Assembly: GCA_037138595.1 (NCBI GenBank)
Contig: JBAXIB010000003.1
Location: forward strand, 89,302-153,301
Direction of reading: 5' to 3'
Source: UBA4742 sp037138595
GTDB lineage: Bacteria; Actinomycetota; Acidimicrobiia; Acidimicrobiales; Acidimicrobilacustridaceae
Length of the DNA stretch: 64,000 nucleotides
Positions 17,272 through 25,643 of this stretch are shown piece by piece; within the stretch, counting starts at the first letter, position 1, and every line of letters starts with the position of its first letter. The notes beneath the pieces are model-generated. The model had not been told where the DNA came from. It did no database searches and saw only the letters and a program-made list of their open reading frames with translations. The position numbers were made by a program, and so were the translations under genes.

Positions 17272-18129
17272 GTGAAGGTGACGTTCTTTGGAGTGCGGGG
17301 TTCGACCCCGTGTTCGAGTGAGTCGCAAAATCGATACGGCGGAAACACGTCATGTGTTGTCGTTGATGTGCCTGGCACCGACCCGATTGTGTTCGACCTC
17401 GGCACTGGCCTTCGAACGTGGGGTGCATCATTGGGCACCAAGGTTCCGTTCCATGGGCACGCTTTGGTCTCACACATGCATTGGGATCATGTCCAAGGTC
17501 TCCCATTTTTTGGCCCAATCCTCGCGGCAGGTTCGACTCTTGATGTGTATGGGCCGGGACACGACGCGGATGCGGTGTCAGATGAGTTCAACCAATTTTT
17601 GCGGCCACCGTGTTTTCCGGTTCGCCTTGCAGATTTACCCGGTGAATTGACGTTCCACTCCGTCAACGATTCCGAATTCGTGATCGGCGAAGCCACCATT
17701 ACATCTCGGTCGGTTCCCCATGTCGGAGAAACCAATGGATATCGAATCGATCATGGCGGCGTTTCAGTTGTGTACATTTCCGATCATCAACAACCGATTG
17801 ATGGTTCACTCACGATTTCGGATTCGGTCCTCGCGTTATGCGAAGGCGCAGACCTTCTAATTCACGATGCGCAATTCACTTGGCCCGAATTCGACGCGAA
17901 ATCGTCGTGGGGACATTGCACCGTTGATTTCGCCGTAGCCGTTGCCGCACAATCTGGCGCGCGCCAATTGGCTATGTTTCACCACGACCCCAGTCATGAC
18001 GATGATCAGATCGATGCGATGTTGCAAACCACGCGTGACCTGGCTCGTGGCACTGGCATCGAAGCAGTGTTTGCCGCGAGTGAAGGGCTCAGTTTATCGG
18101 TGGGCGCTGCCAAGGTTCGCGCTCGCTAA
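17272..18129 (+). CDS. MBL fold metallo-hydrolase
   Basis: A 285-residue metallo-beta-lactamase fold protein starting MKVTFFGVRGSTPCSS. The metal motif is SHMHWDHVQGLPFF near residue 65-78, followed by PHVGETNGYRI and YISDHQQ strands and a late HDAQFTW. The opening GVRGSTP and the placing of the motif resemble the PhnP/RNase Z-like group acting on phosphodiesters or similar. The start is GTG. The flavin reductase gene follows after 38 bases and may be co-transcribed. The substrate is unknown. Confidence 0.85.
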   Translation: MKVTFFGVRGSTPCSSESQNRYGGNTSCVVVDVPGTDPIVFDLGTGLRTWGASLGTKVPFHGHALVSHMHWDHVQGLPFFGPILAAGSTLDVYGPGHDADAVSDEFNQFLRPPCFPVRLADLPGELTFHSVNDSEFVIGEATITSRSVPHVGETNGYRIDHGGVSVVYISDHQQPIDGSLTISDSVLALCEGADLLIHDAQFTWPEFDAKSSWGHCTVDFAVAVAAQSGARQLAMFHHDPSHDDDQIDAMLQTTRDLARGTGIEAVFAASEGLSLSVGAAKVRAR

Positions 18130-18167
18130 GGTCCGGAGACCCGAATCCCGCTTTCAGGAGTCAGCCC

Positions 18168-18668
18168 GTGTCGGAGAATTCAAACAAGCCATCGTCGTTT
18201 AGCGAGGCCAAATACCGTCAGGTCCTTGGGCATTTTCCGACTGGAGTCACGGTCATCACCTCGATGACCGAAAGTGGCCCGGTGGGCATGGCTATCGGCA
18301 CCTTTGCATCGGTATCGCTCAATCCGGCGCAAATCCTGTTCTGTATTGGAAATCAGTCATCAAGTTGGCCGAAGGTTCGCGCCACCGGAACGTTCTGTGT
18401 GAATTTGTTAGCTGAAGACCAAGAAGATGTTTGTCGGGTGTTCGCGGGCAAGTCGGATGACAAATTTGCCGAAATCGGATGGAAGCACTCGGGCAATGGA
18501 TCACCGTTGATCGCGGGCTCGCTGGGCTTTATCGACTGCGATCTCGGTGCTGTTGTGCCATCGGGTGATCATGACATCGTCATCGGAGAAGTAACCGATC
18601 TTGAGGTGCTGCACGAGGGCGGACCGCTCCTCTTTTTCCGAAGCGGCTACGGCCGCTTTCAACTCTAA
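18168..18668 (+). CDS. Flavin reductase family protein
   Basis: A 166-residue FMN-binding split-barrel protein: FPTGVTVITS, AIGTFASVSLNP, CIGNQSSSWPKVRATGTFCVNLL and FFRSGYGRF are standard flavin reductase (HpaC-like) elements. GGAGT precedes the GTG start. Such proteins reduce FMN or FAD for a partner monooxygenase; no obvious two-component monooxygenase is adjacent, though an LLM enzyme lies 1.1 kb downstream. The gene for the gamma-carbonic anhydrase-like protein starts 7 bases after the stop, so they form a pair. Confidence 0.87.
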   Translation: MSENSNKPSSFSEAKYRQVLGHFPTGVTVITSMTESGPVGMAIGTFASVSLNPAQILFCIGNQSSSWPKVRATGTFCVNLLAEDQEDVCRVFAGKSDDKFAEIGWKHSGNGSPLIAGSLGFIDCDLGAVVPSGDHDIVIGEVTDLEVLHEGGPLLFFRSGYGRFQL

Positions 18669-18675
18669 GGAACCA

Positions 18676-19197
18676 ATGACCGTCTATGCATTGGGTGATC
18701 AAGTTCCCAACATTGATCCATCGGCGTTCCTTCATCCAGATTGCGTTGTGATTGGTTCGGTGACGATTGGTGCCGAGTCGACGATCTGGCCTGGAGCGGT
18801 GTTGCGTGCTGATGACGGCGAGATAGTGGTGGGGGCGCGGACTTCGATTCAGGATGGCAGCGTGCTGCACACCACCGCGGTGTCGCCAACGGTGATTGGC
18901 GACGATTGCGTTATCGGACACATGGTGCATCTTGAAGGCTGCACCATAGAAAGTAAGTCATTGGTCGGAAACGGTTCGGTGGTGCTGCACGGCGCGATCA
19001 TTCGGACCGGATCGCTCGTGGGTTCCAATGCGGTGGTGCCAAATGGCATGGAGGTCCCCACCGGGATGATGGCTCTTGGCGTACCGGCAAAGTTGCGCCC
19101 AGCTTCGCCAGAGTTAGCTCGGATGGTTGGCCGAGCCGTTGATTCTTACGCGGCGCGAGGTGCGCGTTATCGCGACGAACTGCGCAAGATCGTTTGA
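18676..19197 (+). CDS. Gamma-carbonic anhydrase-like hexapeptide-repeat protein
   Basis: A 173-residue left-handed beta-helix protein with many hexapeptide turns (VVIGSVTIGAEST, SIQDGSVLH, VIGDDCVIGHMVHLEG, SLVGNGSVVLHGAII). The zinc-site histidines appear in SVLHTT, GHMVH and the LHGA turn, arranged as in the YrdA/PaaY gamma-carbonic anhydrase group. AAGGA precedes the ATG at 18676. Many members have weak or no carbonic anhydrase activity, so the activity is not certain. Confidence 0.87.
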   Translation: MTVYALGDQVPNIDPSAFLHPDCVVIGSVTIGAESTIWPGAVLRADDGEIVVGARTSIQDGSVLHTTAVSPTVIGDDCVIGHMVHLEGCTIESKSLVGNGSVVLHGAIIRTGSLVGSNAVVPNGMEVPTGMMALGVPAKLRPASPELARMVGRAVDSYAARGARYRDELRKIV

Positions 19198-19221
19198 TGA
19201 TCAGGCGTAGGCCAACGCCAG

Positions 19222-19725
19222 TCAGTTAGACGCTGAGTTCATCCAGTGGAATCGACCCGAAGGCAAATTGCGGACCACGGTGAATGCGATCAACACGATC
19301 ACAAGTGGCACCGATAGCCATTTCGATGACATGGGAATTGGCGGCATTGGCCGACCCATTCGGGTCATCGTCCAGGCGATGAAGGCGTACATCATGAAGG
19401 GGAGCGCGATAACGAACACGAGGTTGTGACCAATTGCACCCGCGAGATCGGCGCGCAGAAGCGAGTGCACGGCTCGTGTAGCGCCGCACATGGGGCAGTC
19501 GAAGCCAAATAGCAACTTCGTGGGACACTGCGGATAGGCCGAAGACGAGTTGGGGTCGATGGCTGCGATGTACGCGCACGCACCGAGTCCAGCAACGACG
19601 AGCAACGCGGGTTCCCCCCAAGCGGGTATTCGACGCCCGGACCGCGGCAGGTCTCGACGATTGTCATCGCCCACCTTGGGTGGGGCGGGCAGCGTCTCAA
19701 GCGAAGGGTCGCACGGGGACTTCAC
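19222..19725 (-). CDS. DUF2752 domain membrane protein
   Basis: A 167-residue membrane protein with about three to four helices. The DUF2752 signature is clear: YPQCPTKLLFGFDCPMCGATRAVHSLLRADLAGAIGHN, read in parts, with a CPxCGxTR core. The function of the family is unknown. The start is GTG with TAGCAT 6 bases upstream and no Shine-Dalgarno. It is divergent from the LLM gene. Confidence 0.85.
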   Translation of the reverse strand: MKSPCDPSLETLPAPPKVGDDNRRDLPRSGRRIPAWGEPALLVVAGLGACAYIAAIDPNSSSAYPQCPTKLLFGFDCPMCGATRAVHSLLRADLAGAIGHNLVFVIALPFMMYAFIAWTMTRMGRPMPPIPMSSKWLSVPLVIVLIAFTVVRNLPSGRFHWMNSASN

Positions 19726-19797
19726 GATCCGATGCTACCTCGCCGGGATTATGAATTCCTTGCGTCGGTTTGGTTCGCCGAAGTTTCCTCGGCCACC

Positions 19798-20721
19798 ATG
19801 ATCACCATGACTCATGACTCCGTAATTGCAACGACTCGGCCGGTAGATCCTGGCCCCGTAGGCATTTGGGCATTCCTCGATTTCGTGCCGGCAACCTTGG
19901 CTGGTGAGTACGTAGCCGAACTTGGCGAGCTCGGCTACGGCGCAGTGTGGATTCCCGAGGCGGTCGGACGAGAAGTGTTGTCGGCTTCCGCGCTGTTATT
20001 AGCCGCATCGGAGCGCATCGTTGTCGCGACTGGCATCGCGAGCATCTGGGCTCGTGACGCGATGGCGATGGCTGGTGGACTCAAAACTCTTACTGAAGCA
20101 TTTCCGGGGCGTTTTTTGTTAGGCATGGGGGTGAGTCACCAACCGGCCGTCGATTTTCTGCGCGGTCAGACTTACGACAAGCCGCTTGCTCGAATGCGGA
20201 CCTATCTCGATGCGATGGACGCGTCGATGTTTATGGCGGTCGAACCGACCCAAACCCCGCAACGGATGCTCGCAGCGTTGGGACCAAAGATGCTTGAACT
20301 TGCCGGCGAACGAACTGCGGGAGCGCACCCCTACTTCGTACCGGTCGAGCACACGCAGTTTGCTCGCACGGTGCTAGGTGCTGGGCCACTTCTATGTGTC
20401 GAGCAAGCGGTGGTCATCGAGTCTGATCCGCAAAAAGCTCGAGCGATCGGTCGGCGACACATGTCGATGTACTTGGGTTTGGAGAATTACACCAACAATC
20501 TCAAGCGTCTCGGGTGGACCGACGAGGACATTGCAGGCGGTGGTTCTGACGCGCTCGTAGATGCGATCGTCGCGTGGGGAGGTATCGACTCCGTGGTCGA
20601 GCGGGTCAGCGCGCATCACGATGCCGGAGCCGATCACGTGTGTTTGCAGGTTTTCGGCGAAGACGAAGCAGCAGTTCCGATTGAAATGTGGCGGGAACTC
20701 GCATCTGCGCTGATTGGGTAA
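19798..20721 (+). CDS. LLM class F420-dependent oxidoreductase (TIGR03620-like)
   Basis: A 307-residue luciferase-like enzyme. GPVGIWAFLDFVPA, LGYGAVWIPEAVGREVL, IVVATGIASIWARDAMAM, LLGMGVSHQP and LAALGPKMLELAGERTAGAHPYFV are in the order seen for the actinobacterial TIGR03620 subgroup. ATG 19798 and ATG 19807 are both possible; no clear ribosome site is seen. The substrate is unknown. It is convergent with the PAS-GGDEF-EAL gene. Confidence 0.85.
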   Translation: MITMTHDSVIATTRPVDPGPVGIWAFLDFVPATLAGEYVAELGELGYGAVWIPEAVGREVLSASALLLAASERIVVATGIASIWARDAMAMAGGLKTLTEAFPGRFLLGMGVSHQPAVDFLRGQTYDKPLARMRTYLDAMDASMFMAVEPTQTPQRMLAALGPKMLELAGERTAGAHPYFVPVEHTQFARTVLGAGPLLCVEQAVVIESDPQKARAIGRRHMSMYLGLENYTNNLKRLGWTDEDIAGGGSDALVDAIVAWGGIDSVVERVSAHHDAGADHVCLQVFGEDEAAVPIEMWRELASALIG

Positions 20722-20744
20722 CCCGAGCAGAACTTTCAGTCGAA

Positions 20745-23627
20745 TTATTCGGCGAGAGCGGCCTCAATGAGGCGAACCGTGACGTCAGATGCTTCGGGCT
20801 CACCGAAGTAAGAACCTTGGGCAATCTGGCAGCCAAGTGCACGAACGCGATCAGCTTGCGCCGACGAATCGATGCCGCCAACGCTGGTGTTTAGCTCAAG
20901 TGATGCAGCCAAACTCACAACAGCTGCGACCATGACCGCGTTCTCGGACTCGGATCCAAGATCGTTGACAAAGGACCCATCGATTTTAAGCCCGTCGATC
21001 GGGAACTGGTGAAGTTGACTTAATGGCGCATACCCAGTGCCGAAGGCGTTAATGGCGAGCTTTACGCCTAAATCCTTAAGTCGTTGCATGGTGCCGAGTG
21101 CGCTCGTTCTGTCTTCCATAAAGGTACTCTCGGAGAGTTCAAGACATAGTTGTTGGGCTTCTAGTCCGGAGCCATCGAGGATGCCTCGCACCAATACCGG
21201 AAGGTTGGTGTTGCCAAGTTGTTGGCGGAGCAAACTGACATGGACAACCGGAGCGTTGATGCCGAACTTGTCTTGCCAGCGTCGACCGTGTTCACATGCT
21301 GTCGCTAGGACGCGTAATCCGATCGCATCGTTAAGTCCGGTGCTTTCGGCAAACCGAGCAAATTCGTCGCCAGCTACGACGCCTCGCGTCGGATGATTCC
21401 ACAATGGGAGCGCTTCGACGCACACAACGTGCCCGGTTTCGAGCTCAACGCCGGGCTGAAAACGGACAACGATTTCGCCCGAGTCAAATGCGCTGGCGAA
21501 TTGTTCGGCCAACTCATGCTGCTCGGCGGCCACGACCAAGTCGTTGGTGTCGAAACGCGCAATTTGGCCTTTGCCGGCCGCTTTCGCTTTGTAGAGCGCA
21601 TCGTCGGCAGCGGTCATAAGCCCGTCGGGCGTGCTCAACACGGCACTCGACAACGCGACCCCGATGCTTGCGTTCAGCGGGAGCAAAGCATTGCCTAGGT
21701 CGAATGGCTGGCTCTGCAGCGCAGTCAATGCTCGACTTGCCATGGCTGTCGCATGATCGATTCCATCGACGTCGTCAAACAGAATGACGAACTCGTCGCC
21801 GCCTAATCGAGCGACCGTATCACTCGGCCGGACCGATTCGGTGAGGACGTTCGCGACGTGCACGATCACGTTGTCGCCGACCTGATGTCCATAGGTGTCG
21901 TTTATGAATTTGAATCGATCCAGATCCACGAACAGCACGGCCGCCAGCCGTCCAGTTCGTTCCGAGTGCGCAACGGCGATCTGAATTCGATCGGCAAGAA
22001 GCGACCGATTCGGTAGATCGGTCAGCACATCGTGAGTTGCCCGGTGGGCAAGGTCGAAAACAGTATTTCGATGTTCGGTAACGTCGTGCCCGATCACGCG
22101 AACTTCGTCTTCATGCCCTTGGCTGGAACGCGCCATGATCATCGATTGCGAAATGACGCGTTCCTCTCCGTTCGCTGCGACCATTGAGAGTTCGCCCATC
22201 CAGCGTCCATCGCGCTTCAGGGTCTCAAAGATTTCTCCATGAAACCGTTCGTAAAAATCGGTCCCATAGATCAATGAAGTGTCGGCAGTGGCAATGGATT
22301 GCTCGTCGATGCCGAAGAGCAAACCGGCTGCAGAGTTGACGTAGTTCAATCCTTGCAACGAAGGGGAAAAGATGAAGGAAATATCGCTAGCATCTTCGAT
22401 GATCTCCGCGAGTTTGCTGGTTCGGTTTTCGGCCGCCAATCGCTCGGTAATTTCGGTGAACGACAGCACCGCTGAGGTGATTTTGGTCCCTGAGCTGTCA
22501 AAAATCGGGTTGGTCCGTCCTTCGACCCACCGGATCGAATGGTCTGGCCCCGGTAATCCGAAAACGATCTCGAGATTTGATTCGTGCTGGGTCAACGAGC
22601 TTTGTTCGAGTCGCTGAACGATGTCAATCGGGCGTCCGTCGACGTCGACCTTTGGTATCGAGGCGAAGGCCTCAAGCGAACCTTCGAGCTGGTCTCTAGG
22701 TATCCCGAATAATTCACAAGCGCTAGAGTTTGCCCAGACCAGTAGACCCGATTCGATCATGATCACGCCCTCTTGGAGGGCGCTGGTTACCGAATTGAGC
22801 AGTTCAACCTCGTGGAACGTTTTCGTCTGAGCCTTTTGTCGAGAAGTTATGTCGGAGTAAACCGCGTAGAAACGTATGGGCTGGCCGTCTGCATCCCTCT
22901 CGACGGTCATTCGATTTGAGACCCATACTCGTTCGCCAGATCGATGAAATAGGTTGTGAATAACAACCAAGTTTGATCTCTCGCCATTGATCAAACTCGC
23001 TAGTTGCTCAGCGAGAAGCTCGAGATCTTCGGGCGGGAAGTAATCAGCAAAGTTGCTACCAATGATGTCACTCGCCTCGTAGCCGAGTATCTGCGCGCCG
23101 ACTGCATTGATCTCGAGTACCTCGCCGGAGAATGTGGTCAGCACTTGACCAACGGGTGCCGAGTGAAACAGCGCCCTATAGCGATTCTCTGCTTCGAGCT
23201 TGGCAGCAATGGCCTGTTCGAGTGGAGCGATATCGGTTGTGCTGCCGACGAAGCCAGTTAGTTGACCATCGACGCAAAACGGAGTGGCTTGAACCGATAC
23301 GCGTTGAGTCGAGTTGACGTAGTTCATTGTCATTTCCGTTGAGAACGGCTCCAAGGTCGCGATCGCATTTGCATACAAGGCAAACAGTGCATCGCGGTCG
23401 GGGTCATCAGCGAGCAATTCCATGAGTTGTTCGAACGAAATCGGAGTCGGCAGCTGCACGCCAGTGAGTTCGCGCCAGCGATCGTTTGCGAAGAGCGTCT
23501 CACCGCTTAGGGTGGTGAAAGTCAGGCCAACGGGTGCGTTCTCGGCCAGCTGGCGGAATACATCAGCGGGAACCAGCGGGGGAACTGGTTGTTTGTCGCG
23601 TTTGGTCTTTTTCTGCTTCTTGCTCAT
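20745..23627 (-). CDS. PAS-GGDEF-EAL signalling protein, EAL probably inactive
   Basis: A 960-residue cytoplasmic protein with four PAS-like domains (about 20-140, 145-270, 275-400, 405-520), a GGDEF domain (525-695) and an EAL domain (710-955). The GGDEF site ARLGGDEF is intact and is preceded by the RPSD inhibitory-site motif, so c-di-GMP synthesis with product control is likely. The EAL domain keeps EAL and LELSES but has LAINAFGTGY in place of DDFGTGY, VHVS for VNVS and VGGID for GVE, so phosphodiesterase activity is doubtful. GGAG eight bases before ATG 23627 sets the start. No transmembrane segments are seen, so the PAS domains would sense an intracellular cue. Confidence 0.9.
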   Translation of the reverse strand: MSKKQKKTKRDKQPVPPLVPADVFRQLAENAPVGLTFTTLSGETLFANDRWRELTGVQLPTPISFEQLMELLADDPDRDALFALYANAIATLEPFSTEMTMNYVNSTQRVSVQATPFCVDGQLTGFVGSTTDIAPLEQAIAAKLEAENRYRALFHSAPVGQVLTTFSGEVLEINAVGAQILGYEASDIIGSNFADYFPPEDLELLAEQLASLINGERSNLVVIHNLFHRSGERVWVSNRMTVERDADGQPIRFYAVYSDITSRQKAQTKTFHEVELLNSVTSALQEGVIMIESGLLVWANSSACELFGIPRDQLEGSLEAFASIPKVDVDGRPIDIVQRLEQSSLTQHESNLEIVFGLPGPDHSIRWVEGRTNPIFDSSGTKITSAVLSFTEITERLAAENRTSKLAEIIEDASDISFIFSPSLQGLNYVNSAAGLLFGIDEQSIATADTSLIYGTDFYERFHGEIFETLKRDGRWMGELSMVAANGEERVISQSMIMARSSQGHEDEVRVIGHDVTEHRNTVFDLAHRATHDVLTDLPNRSLLADRIQIAVAHSERTGRLAAVLFVDLDRFKFINDTYGHQVGDNVIVHVANVLTESVRPSDTVARLGGDEFVILFDDVDGIDHATAMASRALTALQSQPFDLGNALLPLNASIGVALSSAVLSTPDGLMTAADDALYKAKAAGKGQIARFDTNDLVVAAEQHELAEQFASAFDSGEIVVRFQPGVELETGHVVCVEALPLWNHPTRGVVAGDEFARFAESTGLNDAIGLRVLATACEHGRRWQDKFGINAPVVHVSLLRQQLGNTNLPVLVRGILDGSGLEAQQLCLELSESTFMEDRTSALGTMQRLKDLGVKLAINAFGTGYAPLSQLHQFPIDGLKIDGSFVNDLGSESENAVMVAAVVSLAASLELNTSVGGIDSSAQADRVRALGCQIAQGSYFGEPEASDVTVRLIEAALAE

Positions 23628-23738
23628 CGTGGTGCTCCATCGGCCGCAATTCGGCCGAAATTGAGGGTATTGGCGTTTGCGATCCGAAAAACCACGCCGT
23701 TGATTTGCGTGGGTAGTCGATTCACCGCCGGGATTTGT

Positions 23739-23759
23739 TACTATCTGGATAGGAGTAAT
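23739..23759. promoter_or_regulatory. Candidate operator/promoter upstream of sufB
   Basis: CTATCtgGATAG at 23742-23753 is a perfect 5+2+5 palindrome, flanked by TTACT and AGTAA that extend the symmetry imperfectly. It contains a TACTAT that could be a -10 element and lies about 50 bases before the sufB start, as expected for a repressor site of an iron-sulfur operon. The regulator is not in the window. Confidence 0.4.
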
Positions 23760-23808
23760 TCGCAACGATGGCCTTGGAGCCACATGGAACCCGCTCAGGA
23801 GCAGGCTG

Positions 23809-25224
23809 ATGACCACAACTGAACTGGAACCCAGTTCCAACCTTGACCTCGGAAAATACAAGCTGGGGTGGAGCGACGAAGAAGATTACGTCTTCAAGCC
23901 CAAGCGAGGCCTGCGAGAAGATGTCATCCAGGAGATGTCATGGATGAAGGGGGAGCCTAATTGGATGCGCTCCTATCGAATGGCGGCTTATGACCATTTC
24001 TTGAAGCGTCCCATGCCCAACTTCGGCGGCGATATGTCCGAGATATTTTTCGACGACATTTTCTATTACATCAAGCCAACTGATCATCAAGTTGATGCTT
24101 GGGACGAACTGCCTGATTCGGTCAAGGAGACCTACGAAAAACTGGGTATTCCAGAAGCAGAACGCAAGTATCTCGCCGGTGTGACCGCGCAGTACGAATC
24201 TGAGGTCGTGTATCACAAGAATCGTGAGGACCTAGAAGCCCAAGGCGTGATCTTCACCGATATGGACACAGCGTTAAGGGAACACCCCGAGATTGTCCGC
24301 GCCTACTTCGGCACCGTGATACCCAAGAATGACAATAAGTTCGCCGCCCTCAACTCCGCGGTGTGGTCTGGTGGTTCATTCATCTATGTTCCGCCAGGTG
24401 TAAATGTCGAGATGCCATTGCAGGCTTATTTCCGGATCAATGCCGAAAATATGGGTCAGTTTGAGCGAACGCTGATCATCGCTGACGAGGGAAGTCAGGT
24501 GCATTACATCGAGGGTTGTTCCGCGCCGGTGTACACCACCGACTCGCTCCATTCGGCGGTCGTCGAGATCATCGTGAAGCCGAGCGCTCGAGTGACGTAT
24601 ACGACAATTCAGAACTGGTCCAACAACGTCTTTAACTTGGTCACCAAGCGGGCAAGGGTGGAGGCCGAAGGCCACATGGAATGGATCGACGGAAATATCG
24701 GTAGCCGCCTCACTATGAAATATCCGGCTGTATATATGGTCGGTCCCAAAGCATCAGGCGAGGTGCTGTCGGTTGCCTATGCCGGTCCAGGTCAGCACCA
24801 AGACGCTGGTGCCAAGATGGTGCACGCCGCCCCGGAAACAACCTCGAAAATCGTTTCAAAGTCCATCTCGAAAGATGGTGGACGCACGAGCTACCGAGGT
24901 TTGGTGCGCATCGAAGATGATGCCACTGGATGCAAGAGCCACGTGCAATGTGACGCGTTGATTCTCGACGACCTGAGTGTTTCTGACACGTTCCCCAGCA
25001 TGGAAATCGGTGCCCGTGATGCGATTGTCGGACATGAAGCAACCGTGTCCAAAGTTGCCGACGATCAGCTCTTTTACCTCATGAGTCGCGGTTTATCTGA
25101 GGAGCAAGCAATGGGAATGGTCGTGAACGGCTTTATTGAGCCGGTCACCCGCACACTTCCGATGGAATATGCGGTCGAGTGGAGTCGATTGATCGAACTG
25201 CAGATGGAAGGATCGGTCGGCTGA
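23809..25224 (+). CDS. sufB: Fe-S cluster assembly scaffold protein SufB
   Basis: A 471-residue SufB. The N-terminal YVFKPKRGLREDVIQEMSWMKGEPNWM, the central beta-helix and the C-terminal GHEATVSKVADDQLFYLMSRGLSEEQAMGMVVNGF are diagnostic (quoted in parts of the full motif). The cysteine in HVQCDALIL aligns with the acceptor cysteine of E. coli SufB, and the downstream GHEAT gives the conserved His-Glu. AGGAG precedes the ATG. It heads the plus arm of the locus. It would form the cluster-building complex with SufC and SufD in the cytoplasm. Confidence 0.97.
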   Translation: MTTTELEPSSNLDLGKYKLGWSDEEDYVFKPKRGLREDVIQEMSWMKGEPNWMRSYRMAAYDHFLKRPMPNFGGDMSEIFFDDIFYYIKPTDHQVDAWDELPDSVKETYEKLGIPEAERKYLAGVTAQYESEVVYHKNREDLEAQGVIFTDMDTALREHPEIVRAYFGTVIPKNDNKFAALNSAVWSGGSFIYVPPGVNVEMPLQAYFRINAENMGQFERTLIIADEGSQVHYIEGCSAPVYTTDSLHSAVVEIIVKPSARVTYTTIQNWSNNVFNLVTKRARVEAEGHMEWIDGNIGSRLTMKYPAVYMVGPKASGEVLSVAYAGPGQHQDAGAKMVHAAPETTSKIVSKSISKDGGRTSYRGLVRIEDDATGCKSHVQCDALILDDLSVSDTFPSMEIGARDAIVGHEATVSKVADDQLFYLMSRGLSEEQAMGMVVNGFIEPVTRTLPMEYAVEWSRLIELQMEGSVG

Positions 25225-25239
25225 GGCGCGCGCCTCAGC
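25220..25239 (+). promoter_or_regulatory. Perfect 20-base palindrome across the sufB stop codon
   Basis: GCTGAGGC-GCGC-GCCTCAGC spans the sufB TGA. As RNA it gives an 8-pair, very G/C-rich stem with a 4-base loop. No T-run follows, so it is not a standard terminator. It may slow 3' decay or partly attenuate transcription between sufB and the genes downstream. Confidence 0.6.
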
Positions 25240-25260
25240 GAACCGAACTGGTGCGACGTT

Positions 25261-25608
25261 ATGCCGATGCGCGAAGAATGTAAGCAATTCGAAAGTCGTA
25301 CCTATAGCAACGGCGAAACGGTTCGAAAATGCAACCTTGATCTGGCACCCGAGGCGCCTTGGAAATGTCCGAGTGGCTGCGGAAGTTTCGAGCCGCGACT
25401 CGCAGACGTCAACTGGGGTCACGGCAGTTTGGTCACGCCCCCAACGCCACCGGAACCCGATGGCGAAGGCATCGCCGAACTGCTCGACGAAGCCGAAAAT
25501 ATCGTGAATGCTGCGGGACCCGAAATTCTCGCTGAAGTGCAATCTGAACGACGCAAGGCCGAACGATCTGCGTCGGGCATTAAAGGTTGGTTCCGCCGCA
25601 AGCGGTGA
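25261..25608 (+). CDS. Small four-cysteine protein within the suf operon
   Basis: A 115-residue soluble protein. The N-terminal 41 residues hold Cys7, Cys24, Cys36 and Cys40 (C-x16-C-x11-C-x3-C) in a compact, charged segment; a Pro-rich linker (residues 59-66) leads to an acidic helix (IAELLDEAENIVNAAGPEIL) and a basic tail. I do not recognise the family. It lies 36 bases after sufB and 35 bases before sufD on the same strand, so it is very probably co-expressed with the assembly machinery. The four cysteines could bind zinc or a cluster; this is inference. Confidence 0.8.
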   Translation: MPMREECKQFESRTYSNGETVRKCNLDLAPEAPWKCPSGCGSFEPRLADVNWGHGSLVTPPTPPEPDGEGIAELLDEAENIVNAAGPEILAEVQSERRKAERSASGIKGWFRRKR

Positions 25609-25643
25609 CCACCACAGCTCCTTCCCCCCACCGAAAAGTCCCT

